Source: Candidatus Leptofilum gracile
Lineage (GTDB): Bacteria > Chloroflexota > Anaerolineae > Promineifilales > Promineifilaceae
Assembly (NCBI GenBank): GCA_016713825.1
Contig: JADJOJ010000001.1
Span: 186,001 to 250,000, forward strand
Direction: 5' to 3'
Length of the DNA stretch: 64,000 nt
This document shows, piece by piece, positions 18,724 to 27,799 of the stretch (positions within the stretch are counted from its first letter, which is position 1; every line of letters starts with the position of its first letter). The notes beneath the pieces are model-generated. The model made no database searches. It saw only the letters and a program-made list of their open reading frames with translations, and was not told the origin of the DNA. The translations under genes were made by a program, and so were the position numbers.

Positions 18724-20523
18724 ATGAGCCGATCTGAATTCACTGTAGCCGACGCCTACACCTACGACCACCGATCCACCCTACGCTGGCTGCAATCCCA
18801 CATCTTACGCTACAAGGGACTGCTGTTTACCTTTTTGCTCACCACCCTGGGCATGGCCTCGGCGCAAAGCATGACGGCCGTTACCGTCGGTTGGGCGTTC
18901 GACAGCGTCATCCAGAACGAGGGGCGCGCCGGACTGACTGCGGCGGCGCTGTACGTCGTGGCCGCCTACGTGGGCTACGGGCTGTTCGATATTGTGAACA
19001 GCCTGGCGATTCGCGTGCTGGCCCAGCGGGTAGAGCGCAACGCCCGCGACGAGCTCTACCTGAGCCTGCTCAGCAAAAGCCAGACGTTCCACGGCCAGCA
19101 GCGCGTGGGCGATTTGATGGCCCGGGCCACCAACGATGTGCAGCAGATCAGCCTGTTTGTCAGCCCCGCGCTGGGCACCACCACGGAATCCGTCCTGACG
19201 CTGCTGGTGCCCCTGGTGACCATCACCACGCTCGATTATCGCCTGCTGATCATGCCGATTCTGTTCCTCATCGCCACCTATTTTGCCCTGCGCCGTTACA
19301 ACGACAATCTCAGCCCCGTGGCCACCCAGCTGCGGGCCACCTTTGCCGAGATGAATGCCGGGCTGGCGGAAACAATTTCGGGCATTGAGGTGGTGAAAGG
19401 GTTTGCCCAGGAGCCGGCCGAAGAAGGGCGCTTCACCCACAACGCCGGGGCGTACCGCGACGCCTTCGTGCGCGAGGGGGAGGTGACGGCGCGCTACGTG
19501 CCGCTGCTGCTCTATGGCCTGCTGATTGGCCTGGGATTTGGCCATGCGCTGTACCTGTTTATGCAAGGCATCGTCTCGGTGGGGCAGGTGATTGCCTTTA
19601 TGGCTTTGCTGGGCACGCTGCGCTCGCCCATTCGCTTTTTGCTGCGCAACATTGCCACCTTCCAGCAAAGTTTTGCCAGCGCCCGGCGCATTTTGGAGAT
19701 GATCCTGACGGAGACGGAGCTGGACCAGAACGAGGCGGGCGTGGCGCAGGAGATGGTCGGGGAGGTGGTTTTTGAGGGGGTGAGTTTTGGGTATGGCCAG
19801 TTTGCCAGTGGCGAGTTTGCGAGTGGCACGTCCGCCAACGGTGAAACGTCGCTGGTTTTGCAAGGGATTTCGTTTAGGGCGAAGCCGGGGCAGACGGTGG
19901 CGATTGTGGGGCAGACGGGCGCGGGCAAGAGCACGCTGACGAAGCTGCTGAACCGGACGTTTGATGTGGGCAACGGCCGTATCCTCATCGACCAGATTGA
20001 CGTGCGCGACTGGAGCCTGGACAGCCTGCGCGGCCAAATTGGCACCATCGAGCAGGACATCTTCCTCTTTTCGCGCACCATTGCCGAGAATATCGCCTTT
20101 GGCGCAAGGGCCGATGTGCCCCAGGCGGAGATTGAGGCGGCGGCGCAGCAGGCGCAGGCGCATGAGTTCATCATGAGCTTCCCCAACGGCTACCAGACCA
20201 AGATTGGCGAGCGGGGCGTGATGCTCTCTGGCGGGCAGCGGCAGCGGCTGGCCATCGCCCGCGCCTTCCTCAGCAATCCGCGCATTTTGGTGCTGGACGA
20301 TTCCACCAGCGCCATCGACAGCAACACCGAAGACCAGATTCAGCGGGCGATGCACAACGTGCTGGCCGGGCGCACCACCCTGCTCATCACCCACCGCCTG
20401 TCGCAAATTCGCAGTGCCAACTTGATTTTGTTGATGAAAAACGGCCGTCTCATCGCCCAGGGCACCCACGAGGAGCTGATGGCGCAGAGCGCGGTTTATA
20501 GGCAGATTTTTGTACGAGAATAG
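18724..20523 (+). CDS. ABC exporter half-transporter, degenerate-site subunit
   Basis: 599 residues: an N-terminal six-helix exporter domain (to about residue 320) and a C-terminal nucleotide-binding domain. Walker A is GQTGAGKST (about 396-404), the signature is canonical LSGGQRQRL (about 502), but Walker B reads LVLDDSTSAID, with Asp in place of the catalytic Glu. A short Gly/Ser/Ala insert (FASGEFASGTSANGETS) sits before Walker A. A partner half-transporter follows 125 nt downstream with a normal Walker B and an altered signature. Together they form a heterodimeric exporter of the TM287/288 or TAP type with one non-hydrolysing site. The substrate is unknown; drug or lipid is likely. Confidence 0.92.
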   Translation: MSRSEFTVADAYTYDHRSTLRWLQSHILRYKGLLFTFLLTTLGMASAQSMTAVTVGWAFDSVIQNEGRAGLTAAALYVVAAYVGYGLFDIVNSLAIRVLAQRVERNARDELYLSLLSKSQTFHGQQRVGDLMARATNDVQQISLFVSPALGTTTESVLTLLVPLVTITTLDYRLLIMPILFLIATYFALRRYNDNLSPVATQLRATFAEMNAGLAETISGIEVVKGFAQEPAEEGRFTHNAGAYRDAFVREGEVTARYVPLLLYGLLIGLGFGHALYLFMQGIVSVGQVIAFMALLGTLRSPIRFLLRNIATFQQSFASARRILEMILTETELDQNEAGVAQEMVGEVVFEGVSFGYGQFASGEFASGTSANGETSLVLQGISFRAKPGQTVAIVGQTGAGKSTLTKLLNRTFDVGNGRILIDQIDVRDWSLDSLRGQIGTIEQDIFLFSRTIAENIAFGARADVPQAEIEAAAQQAQAHEFIMSFPNGYQTKIGERGVMLSGGQRQRLAIARAFLSNPRILVLDDSTSAIDSNTEDQIQRAMHNVLAGRTTLLITHRLSQIRSANLILLMKNGRLIAQGTHEELMAQSAVYRQIFVRE

Positions 20524-20556
20524 TTGGCGTTTATGGCTTTTTTAAATGCGTCGGGA

Positions 20557-20608
20557 GCGTGAAACGTGAAACGTGATGCGTGAAAAAATCACGTTTCACG
20601 TTTCACGC
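20557..20608. repeat. perfect 20-bp inverted repeat between the two ABC genes
   Basis: Arms 20557-20576 and 20589-20608 are exact reverse complements (CGTGAAACGTGAAACGTGA type) around a 12-nt loop. Built from the heptamer-like unit GAAACGT. It lies inside the probable operon, so it may tune the ratio of the two subunits. A related hairpin is at 58382-58416. Confidence 0.85.
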
Positions 20609-20648
20609 ATCACGCCCAAAACCCGAAAGGGCCGATACAAGGAGCAAT

Positions 20649-22445
20649 ATGGGCATCACCGGCGGTTTAAACCCAGAAGAATACGACCGAAATTACAGCG
20701 ACCGGGAATTGGTGCGGCGGATTGTGCGTTATTTTCGGCCGCATATTGGCAAGGTGCTGCTGGTGGCGGCGATGGTGTCGCTCATCTCCATTTTGGCCAC
20801 GGCCACGCCCATCCTCATCTCGCGGGGCATTGATACCCTGGCGGCCAATCCGCAGTTGCAGCTGCTGCTGACGCTGGCGGCGGTGATCACCGTCATGGGG
20901 GCGCTGAGCTGGGGCTTCAACTTTGTCAGCCTCTGGTTTTCGGCGCGGGCCGTGGGCGACGTGGTGCTGGCGCTGCGCGAAGACGCCTTCCGCGCCGTCA
21001 TGCGCCGCGATTTGTCCTTTTACGACCAGTTCGCCTCCGGCCGCATCGTCAGCCGGGTGACGTCTGACACGCAAGATTTTGCCACCGTGGTCACCCTGAC
21101 GATTGATTTGCTGAGCCAGCTGGTGCTGGTACTGGTGATTGGCCTGGTGCTGCTAACGCAAAATGTGCCGCTGGCGCTCATCACCTTTGCCGTGGGGCCG
21201 GTGGTGGTCATCATCGCCCTCGTCTTCCGGCGGCTGGCGCGGAACGCCATGCAGCAGGCGCAGCGCGCCCTGGCCACAGTCAACGCCACCATCCAGGAGA
21301 CGGTCAGCGGCATTGCCGTGGCCAAAAATTTCCGGCAAGAAGCAGCCATCTACGACGATTTCCAGGACGTCAACGAGCTGGCCTACCGCGTCCAGCTGAC
21401 CCGCGTGGCCGTCTTTGGCAGCATTTTTCCGCTGCTCAACACCGTCTCCGGCATCGCCGTCTCGGTGATTATTTACGTCGGCGGGCTGATGGCCATCGAG
21501 CGGGACATTTCTGTGGGGGAGTGGTATTTGTTTGTCCAGGGGTTGACGATTTTCTTCTACCCGATCACCAGCCTGGCGTCGTTTTGGAGCCAGTTCCAGC
21601 AGGGATTGGCCGCCAGCGAGCGCGTCTTTGCCCTGATTGACGACGAGCCGCTGGTGGTGCAGACGGCCAACGAGCCGGTAGGGCGGCTGCGCGGCGAGAT
21701 CGTGTTCGACCAGATGACGTTTAACTACAGCACCGGGCGCAGCGCCGTTCTGCAAAATTTTTCACTGACCATTCCGGCGGGGGAGACGCTGGCGATTGTG
21801 GGGCACACCGGCGCGGGCAAATCGAGCCTGGTGAAGCTGCTGATGCGCTTTTACGAATTTCAGGGCGGGGATTTGTTGGTAGACGGCCGTTCCATCCGCA
21901 GCCTCGATTTAAGCCAATACCGCCGCCAGCTTGGCTTGGTGCCGCAAGCCCCCTTTTTGTTTTCGGGCACGGTGGCGGAGAATGTGAAATACGGCCGTCC
22001 TGATGCGACTGATTTGGAGGTGGAAACGGCTGCACGGCAGCTGGGCGACGGCAGCTGGCTGGAAGATTTGCCCAATGGCTTACAAACCGACGTGGGGGAG
22101 CGGGGGGCGCGGCTCTCGTTGGGGCAGCGGCAGCTGGTGGCCCTGGCCCGGGTGCTGCTGCAAAATCCAGCCATCCTGCTGCTGGACGAAGCCACCGCCA
22201 GTATCGACCCGCTGACGGAAGCCCAGGTGCAGGACGCCCTGGCCACCGTCCTGCAAAACCGAACCAGCATCGTCATTGCCCACCGCCTCTCCACCGTGCG
22301 CGCCGCCGACCGGATCATCGTCCTGCGCGACGGGCAGATCATCGAAGAAGGCAGCCACGAGACGCTGTTGGCCCAAGGCGGCCACTACGCCGAGCTGTAC
22401 ACCACCTACTTCCGCCACCAATCGTTGGAATATCGGCCGTGGTGA
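20649..22445 (+). CDS. ABC exporter half-transporter, catalytic-site partner
   Basis: 598 residues from the ATG at 20649, which has an AAGGAG site five bases upstream. Earlier in-frame codons lie within the hairpin repeat and are not used. The exporter membrane domain (about 40-330) precedes a nucleotide-binding domain with Walker A GHTGAGKSS (about 385), signature LSLGQRQ (about 490) and Walker B ILLLDEATASID with the catalytic Glu. The Gly to Leu change in the signature is paired with the Asp-for-Glu change in the upstream subunit: both fall in the same composite ATP site, as in asymmetric heterodimeric exporters. Confidence 0.92.
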   Translation: MGITGGLNPEEYDRNYSDRELVRRIVRYFRPHIGKVLLVAAMVSLISILATATPILISRGIDTLAANPQLQLLLTLAAVITVMGALSWGFNFVSLWFSARAVGDVVLALREDAFRAVMRRDLSFYDQFASGRIVSRVTSDTQDFATVVTLTIDLLSQLVLVLVIGLVLLTQNVPLALITFAVGPVVVIIALVFRRLARNAMQQAQRALATVNATIQETVSGIAVAKNFRQEAAIYDDFQDVNELAYRVQLTRVAVFGSIFPLLNTVSGIAVSVIIYVGGLMAIERDISVGEWYLFVQGLTIFFYPITSLASFWSQFQQGLAASERVFALIDDEPLVVQTANEPVGRLRGEIVFDQMTFNYSTGRSAVLQNFSLTIPAGETLAIVGHTGAGKSSLVKLLMRFYEFQGGDLLVDGRSIRSLDLSQYRRQLGLVPQAPFLFSGTVAENVKYGRPDATDLEVETAARQLGDGSWLEDLPNGLQTDVGERGARLSLGQRQLVALARVLLQNPAILLLDEATASIDPLTEAQVQDALATVLQNRTSIVIAHRLSTVRAADRIIVLRDGQIIEEGSHETLLAQGGHYAELYTTYFRHQSLEYRPW

Positions 22446-22506
22446 GAACGTTTATCAAACCAGTAAAATAGTGTAAGCTATGGGTAAAGTGCGGGAGTAA
22501 ACGATT

Positions 22507-22713
22507 ATGGAAATGAAACAGATTTTGCCAGAACTACGCAAGCTAAACCGGGGCGAGAAGCTGTTTGTGATGCAATTCCTGGTCTCGGAATTGGCCCAAG
22601 AGGAAAGCGAGCTCATTCAGCCAGGCATGTCTTACCCGGTTTGGTCACCTTACAATGCGTATGATGCCGCCGATAAGATGCTCCAGGCCCTAAACGAATC
22701 GAGCATTGGCTAG
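22507..22713 (+). CDS. small conserved hypothetical protein
   Basis: A 68-residue protein with the pattern LRKLNRGEKLFVMQFLVSEL, then SYPVWSPYNAYDAADKMLQAL. Similar small proteins occur in cyanobacteria and Chloroflexota, often next to TA genes, and may be antitoxins. That role is a guess. It sits 61 nt after the ABC exporter. No toxin partner is visible downstream. Confidence 0.6.
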   Translation: MEMKQILPELRKLNRGEKLFVMQFLVSELAQEESELIQPGMSYPVWSPYNAYDAADKMLQALNESSIG

Positions 22714-22880
22714 TTCCTCCACCCTTCCTGAACATTTTTTCGCTACCAATTGCTGAAATACGGCCGTGATGATTTGTTGAGGTGATTTGGAAACACTGTC
22801 AAACGCCCGCTTCAATCTTCGTTGCGTCAGATGCAAGCCTCGTTGTATAGCTTAAGTACTCTACTATCTCATGGAGAATA

Positions 22881-23231
22881 TCAGATGTCTTTGGCTGTCC
22901 CACGTACTGTGGTAGTTTGGATTCGATCCATTACATGCTGATTATTTCGTTCTTCCAGTATTTTTTTGACTTCCTTCTTTGAATATAATGGTTCTAAGCT
23001 CAGAGTAATCTTGTGTATACTGGAATCAGAATCTTCAGCACTTGCACCAATTTGTAGTACTTGAATGTTTATACCACCATCGATGCCTGATTTTTGGGTT
23101 ACATTCACAGACACTTCAAGTTCGATGTTTTTGACATACAAAAAAGGGTATAGGTTCTTATCCTCCGCATCGGATGGCATTAGCAATTCACGTCTTAACT
23201 GGGTGATTAATTGGTTTATAGAAATTGCCAT
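22881..23231 (-). CDS. trypco2-domain protein (partner of the caspase-NACHT protein)
   Basis: A 116-residue protein matching the trypsin-co-occurring domain 2 pattern: an N-terminal helix (INQLITQLRRELL), the strand motif FLYVKNIELEVSVNVTQKSG, then GGINIQVLQIGAS and HKITLSLEPL. Trypco domains are small effector-associated domains found in STAND/caspase/trypsin conflict systems, where they are thought to bridge sensor and effector. The start lies 2 nt after the stop of the caspase-NACHT gene, so the two are tightly coupled. The C-terminal 30 residues (KKEVKKILEERNNQ) are charged. Shares the AT-rich composition of its partner. Confidence 0.8.
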   Translation of the reverse strand: MAISINQLITQLRRELLMPSDAEDKNLYPFLYVKNIELEVSVNVTQKSGIDGGINIQVLQIGASAEDSDSSIHKITLSLEPLYSKKEVKKILEERNNQHVMDRIQTTTVRGTAKDI

Positions 23232-23233
23232 AT

Positions 23234-26200
23234 TTACTCCTCAATAGCAGCTACATGAAGCAATAGATGCTCTAGAAATCTTAACGTTAACTTAGATTCT
23301 GAGAGCGAAGAACGGTTTGTTGTTTTGTGAACCCACAATTCTTGAAGAGCCAAATTGAAGCTTCCAGAAGATTTCCATTCCTCGATCCTTGCTTTAAATT
23401 CTAATTTAAATTGCGAAGTTAACTCATTTTTATCCATATTTGAAAGCAATGCTTCAAGTTTTTTGATGTGCTCTGCTATATCTTCTTCAATTACGACGTT
23501 GGTTGAAACAGCCCCAGTAAAGGTGTCCGAACTTTTTATGTAATTTTTGAGGACTTGACCATTCAGTATTCCCTTATCAAATTCGTTATTTCCAAAACGA
23601 CTATTCTCCAGTACAGCGTCACGAAAATTTGAATTGAAAAGCTTCGTATTTGTGAAATCTGCATCGTTTAACATTGCATTGGAAAAATTTGTATTACTGC
23701 AATTACAACTCGAAAAATCTGCACTTACCAACACAGTTCCACTAAAATCTTTTTCCTCAAAATCACCTTCAAATTCTTTCAGCAAGGAAATAGCATTTGC
23801 GCCAACATATTGAGCTACTTCTTTTGCGGATTGCTTTGTTGCTTCTATCAAACCGTACAAATTTTCAGTCCAACTTGGATTTTCATCGGCAAATTCAATC
23901 AAAAAACCTGAGATGGCCTCATTAATTTTTCGAGTTTGTAATAGGGTTTTCTGCTTCATAGATATTTGAGAAGCGATTGATTTCGCTACCAAATATTCCA
24001 TAAATGACAAATGCGAAAACCTGTACAGGTCGCCTTCTCGTGTCATAAATGAGACAGATATGAAATCTCGTAGCCGAGATTCTAAGTATCCTACTTGGCT
24101 GCTACTTAACTCATCTTTAAGCACCGCTTGGATTTGCTTTCCTGTAATCTCGCTACGATTATTTATATACATATACTCTGCAACTTTCCGAATAAAACGA
24201 AGCCGCTCTTTACTACCGATTAGAAATGTACGCTGTTTGACTAATTGTTGTCGATCAATCTCACCTTCCAGATATGTTTCATAAAGGCGTGAACGAGTAA
24301 CGCTACCCCCCTTTTGTATCAATATTGGCAATGCACTAATCGTAATTTCTAGTAACACAGGTCTTTTTGCAAGGCTCTTTAGACCAATCACCTTATTAAT
24401 TTGCTCTTGGTAAAATTTCCAATCGGTTGGAACATTCTCGTGTTGGATAAGAGGTATCCTCTTCTTTAGATATTCCTCAATCTGCATTTCTGTCATTGGT
24501 TGCAGATCAATTCTTTTCATTGATGGAATATGATAAGTTAAGGTGTCATTATCAAGTCCGATTGCAGTTCTTTCTTCACTCTCTGTTAAAAAAACCTCTG
24601 GCCTACTTGTAATCACTACTTTAGCATTTTTAGCCGCAGCAAATTGTGATAACTCATACAGATTTTTCTTTATAACATCCTCGTTCGCTTCTACTACCAT
24701 TTCATCAAAGCCATCAAAAATGAGAAGTAGCATGCCTTGCTCATTCATTGCCTGTAAAGCATTAAAGTCAGGATTGGCAACTTTGCAATGTTGTTTGAGT
24801 AGTGCAATTATTGCTGCTTCAATATCTACTGCTGCAACTCGTGGGAATCGTCTTAATGGAATAATGATTGGTATTCGACTGTGCGAATAATCATCCTCGC
24901 GGATCTTTTTAGCAAGTTCATATGCAATTCGTCTAGATAATGATGTTTTACCTGTACCATAACCTCCAAGTATTAGAAGAACTTTCTCCTCAGAACTCAT
25001 CAGCCAGTCATTAAAAATGTGCATTACTGGACTTTGACGCTCACTGTGGGTTTCGAGAATTTTGACAAGTTTCCTAGTTACAAATTCACGCTTTGCCTTG
25101 TCATCTTTACTCTTTGCCTCTTTGCTTGCCACGGACCATTTCTTCAAGAGAGCATTTATGTCATTAGTGCCTTCCATCTGTAATTCTGATGCTAAATGAT
25201 CAATATAGTCTTGGATGTTAAGCCTGGGTATGGCAGTGAGCTCAACGTAGTATTTGCCAAGTGCAGGTTCTTGATCGCGATTTGAGGTTCCTATTTCAAA
25301 ATCGCTAATTAAATGCTGCATGTAACGAGAGAAATTCAATAGATTTCTAAAAAGCGAGTTCAGTGTTCTAGCATCAATAAAGTCCGATAAATGATCTCTA
25401 TCAATGTTTGGGATGCTCATGCTTGTGACGAGCAAAGCATTGGTTATTGATAGCTTTATTTTGAAGTATTCAAATAGGCTATTGTAATGTTCCATGTCCA
25501 TTTTCGTGAGTTGAACAAGGGAATTATCTTGACAAATAACAAGTGTTTCATCAGACCTGCCAAAAGAACGAAACTCTCGACTAATAAACATGAATGGAAA
25601 ATGTTTTAAGTACTGCGATTCGATGATTTCATTACCTGCCAATTGATTTACTTTCTTGGTAGCTTCTACCAATTGTGTCGAAATCCTGGTGAAGAGAGGG
25701 TTTTTGGAAATTAAGATTGTTGGATTAATAAGGTGCGAGCTTAATTCTAGATTCTGATCAGTACCAACTGCTTGCATCTCCTTATATATCCCTGTCAATA
25801 ATTGCTGCAAGGTTAACCATTCACCTTCAGAAGGTGACTGGTTCAAATTAGACAAAAAGTAATAAGTAAATCTTCCATGGCTATATTCTGGTGTTTCCCA
25901 TGCTTTTTCAGAAAATCTAGATGCACCAACAATAACAATATTTCGGTCATCTCGATACTTAATTCGACCTAATAAATTAGTCATACCTCCACTGTGGCAT
26001 GCATCTAAAATCACCACAATGTTTTTGACGTCCGTGTTATCAAAATACACTTCTAAATCGCTTATTAGCAATGCAGTAGTTGGATCAACCTTTCCAGAAT
26101 CGAAAAATTTAATATCATGTGGAACGAGAAACAATTTATTAGCAGCATCTACAGAGCCATGCCCAGAAAAATAAAAAATAATAAGATCGTTTTTATCCAA

Positions 26201-26416
26201 ATTGCTGTTAAGAAAAACTTCTCTTAGCTTCGACTTGATTTTCTCCAATGTTGCATTCGAATCCAATATCAAATGTACATCATCAAAACCTCCACGTTCA
26301 TGATCGGCCAGCATCTCTGCAATTTTTGATGCGTCTATACCTGAAAAAGTTAAATCTATGTCTGGCCGATGAACATGCTTACTAACACCTATACAAATTC
26401 CGATTCGTTTAGACAT
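23234..26416 (-). CDS. caspase-like peptidase / NACHT NTPase / pentapeptide-repeat protein
   Basis: A 1060-residue protein. Residues 1-240 are a caspase-like (peptidase C14) domain: FYFSGHGS with His86 and ILDACHSGG with Cys140 form the catalytic dyad. Residues about 240-470 are unrecognised. Residues about 475-700 are a NACHT STAND NTPase with Walker A GGYGTGKTS (484-492), Walker B LLIFDGFDEM (564-573) and the sensor VITSRPE (601-607). A helical region follows, then about 14 pentapeptide-type repeats near residues 890-960 (ADFSSCNCSNTNFSNAML) and a helical tail. The likely mechanism is ligand sensing, NTP-driven oligomerisation and proteolysis of self or host targets. The start has AAGGAG seven bases upstream. 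The locus lacks ACGGCCGT palindromes and is AT-rich, so probably acquired. Confidence 0.9.
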   Translation of the reverse strand: MSKRIGICIGVSKHVHRPDIDLTFSGIDASKIAEMLADHERGGFDDVHLILDSNATLEKIKSKLREVFLNSNLDKNDLIIFYFSGHGSVDAANKLFLVPHDIKFFDSGKVDPTTALLISDLEVYFDNTDVKNIVVILDACHSGGMTNLLGRIKYRDDRNIVIVGASRFSEKAWETPEYSHGRFTYYFLSNLNQSPSEGEWLTLQQLLTGIYKEMQAVGTDQNLELSSHLINPTILISKNPLFTRISTQLVEATKKVNQLAGNEIIESQYLKHFPFMFISREFRSFGRSDETLVICQDNSLVQLTKMDMEHYNSLFEYFKIKLSITNALLVTSMSIPNIDRDHLSDFIDARTLNSLFRNLLNFSRYMQHLISDFEIGTSNRDQEPALGKYYVELTAIPRLNIQDYIDHLASELQMEGTNDINALLKKWSVASKEAKSKDDKAKREFVTRKLVKILETHSERQSPVMHIFNDWLMSSEEKVLLILGGYGTGKTSLSRRIAYELAKKIREDDYSHSRIPIIIPLRRFPRVAAVDIEAAIIALLKQHCKVANPDFNALQAMNEQGMLLLIFDGFDEMVVEANEDVIKKNLYELSQFAAAKNAKVVITSRPEVFLTESEERTAIGLDNDTLTYHIPSMKRIDLQPMTEMQIEEYLKKRIPLIQHENVPTDWKFYQEQINKVIGLKSLAKRPVLLEITISALPILIQKGGSVTRSRLYETYLEGEIDRQQLVKQRTFLIGSKERLRFIRKVAEYMYINNRSEITGKQIQAVLKDELSSSQVGYLESRLRDFISVSFMTREGDLYRFSHLSFMEYLVAKSIASQISMKQKTLLQTRKINEAISGFLIEFADENPSWTENLYGLIEATKQSAKEVAQYVGANAISLLKEFEGDFEEKDFSGTVLVSADFSSCNCSNTNFSNAMLNDADFTNTKLFNSNFRDAVLENSRFGNNEFDKGILNGQVLKNYIKSSDTFTGAVSTNVVIEEDIAEHIKKLEALLSNMDKNELTSQFKLEFKARIEEWKSSGSFNLALQELWVHKTTNRSSLSESKLTLRFLEHLLLHVAAIEE

Positions 26417-27011
26417 ATTTGACTCCTTGAAACACTGAGGAGAGAGCCACTGTTTAGTTACCTTAACTGCGGGCTCGTTTTCTTTGACGCGTCAGCTAAA
26501 AATTGTTATTTGAAGAATGGCGTCAATTTATAGTGACTTTCATTTTGATATATTGCCACTCTATATAACACTATCTTTGCACTTTTTGATTGTCATTCCC
26601 GCGAAAGCGGGAATCCACTATGGTAAATAAAATGGATACCCGCCTTCGCGGGTGTGACACTTTCTCTAGCAAGGTTCAAATCTGCAAAGATAGTGTATAA
26701 GCTGCTCTGACTATTAATCGTGCCAAAAAGTATTCGATGTAATGCTCTAATTTTTAGGATTTGCGGAACGCTTCTATACATATCTTCCTGTTTATGGATA
26801 AATCCATGAAACAAGTTCAGCTCATCATGGAAATAGATGTGATAGGCTAAAACACCTGGCAGAATATTCCTCCAAACGGCATAAAGTACCGAATGTAGGC
26901 AGTATAAACAAATCTAGTTTAATTCTCAAGAAGCTCTCTAACTATTTAACTGTAGCGGAGAATCGACATAAATCTTGCTAGACGCATCATATAGTTAGCA
27001 AAGTTGCTTCA
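26417..27011. repeat. gene-free stretch upstream of the caspase-NACHT gene, with a REP-like palindrome
   Basis: Nt 26593-26615 holds CATTCCCGCGAAAGCGGGAAT, and 26636-26651 holds ACCCGCCTTCGCGGGT: the widespread REP-type palindrome pair. The rest is AT-rich and should contain the caspase-NACHT promoter, but no box is clear. The 73-codon frame across it translates the repeat (PAKAGIHF) and is rejected. Confidence 0.65.
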
Positions 27012-27347
27012 TTAGACTTCCGCCAAAACAGACAATTTGGCCAGAACCTGCTGGTGAATCCGCACAGGCAGGTGGGCAATGTACTCGGCCTGCCGCACGC
27101 GCCAATCCATGCTTTTAACCTGGTCCGCCAAAATCACGCCGGTCACCCCTAAACCGGCCGGAATCTTGACTTCAAACGGATACCCTTTTTCCTGGTTGGT
27201 GATGGGGCACAAAATGGCCAGCCCCACCTTGCCGTTGTAGCTGGCTGGCGACAAAACAAGCGCGGGACGACGTCCTGCCTGTTCATGCCCGGCCTGCGGA
27301 TTAAACGTCAGCCAGATTAAATCGCCTTGGTTGGGAACATACGCCAT
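27012..27347 (-). CDS. mazF: MazF endoribonuclease toxin
   Basis: A 111-residue MazF: VPNQGDLIWLTFNPQAGHEQAGRRPALVLSP carries the canonical G-RP-hydrophobic motif. AILCPITNQEKGYPFEVKIP and GVILADQVKSMDWR complete the fold. It cleaves mRNA at short sequence motifs when free of MazE. The start overlaps the mazE stop by one base. A fragment similar to its QEKGYPF region is fused to the membrane protein gene at 29.5 kb. Confidence 0.93.
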   Translation of the reverse strand: MAYVPNQGDLIWLTFNPQAGHEQAGRRPALVLSPASYNGKVGLAILCPITNQEKGYPFEVKIPAGLGVTGVILADQVKSMDWRVRQAEYIAHLPVRIHQQVLAKLSVLAEV

Positions 27348-27589
27348 TACCAGACCTCACCGCCAACGGCCGTTCCCGTCTCAACTTCCTCATGCAGATT
27401 TTCGGCCGTAATTTGGGATAGCAATTCTTCGAGGGTTAGTTTTGGTTGGGGCAACGGCCGTATCAGCAACTGGCCATCCTCAACCGCAATCTCAACCTCA
27501 CTGTCCGTTTTGATGTCTAATTGTTCTGCCAGCAGTTTTGGAATTCGTAAAGCCAGGCTGTTGCCCCACTTTTTTATTTGCGTTTGCAT
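27347..27589 (-). CDS. mazE: MazE antitoxin (AbrB-type)
   Basis: An 80-residue antitoxin: MQTQIKKWGNSLALRIPKLLA is the textbook MazE DNA-binding hairpin and the acidic tail (EELLSQITAENLHEEVETG) would wrap MazF. GAGGTGA lies just before the ATG. A promoter-like repeat is 120 nt upstream on the same strand. Confidence 0.93.
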   Translation of the reverse strand: MQTQIKKWGNSLALRIPKLLAEQLDIKTDSEVEIAVEDGQLLIRPLPQPKLTLEELLSQITAENLHEEVETGTAVGGEVW

Positions 27590-27707
27590 ATCTCACCTCG
27601 CCAAATGTATATACAAAGATGATACAAGGATCAACAGTGAATAGCAATAGTTGATATTGGGTGTGGTCGAAGTACGGCCGTACTCCTAGCCACACACGCT
27701 GAAACGC

Positions 27708-27728
27708 CTGAATTTTAGCATAAGGTTT
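27708..27728 (-). promoter_or_regulatory. promoter-like repeat before mazE
   Basis: On the minus strand the sequence is AAACCTTATGCTAAAATTCAG, one of four copies of an element with a TGC-TAAAAT extended -10 box (TAAAAT at 27717-27712). It points toward mazEF about 120 nt away. Confidence 0.45.
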
Positions 27729-27799
27729 GGGGAAAGGTTTTGCCGGATTTTTGGGTGAGGGTGGTGGAGAAGCCCGCTTACGCAGTTGGAACTTCAGTC

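Noticed and set aside
18805..20469. Long minus-strand open frame (554 codons) opposite the first ABC subunit
   Set aside because: It is the antisense of a well-supported ABC exporter gene and its translation is low-complexity Gln/His/Arg-rich with no domain.
26593..26814. 73-codon frame upstream of the caspase-NACHT gene
   Set aside because: It translates a REP-like palindrome (PAKAGIHF peptide), a known false-gene signature.
26417..27011. Possible small RNA or retron-like element beside the caspase-NACHT gene
   Set aside because: Apart from the REP-like palindrome there is no long structured inverted repeat and no reverse transcriptase gene nearby.
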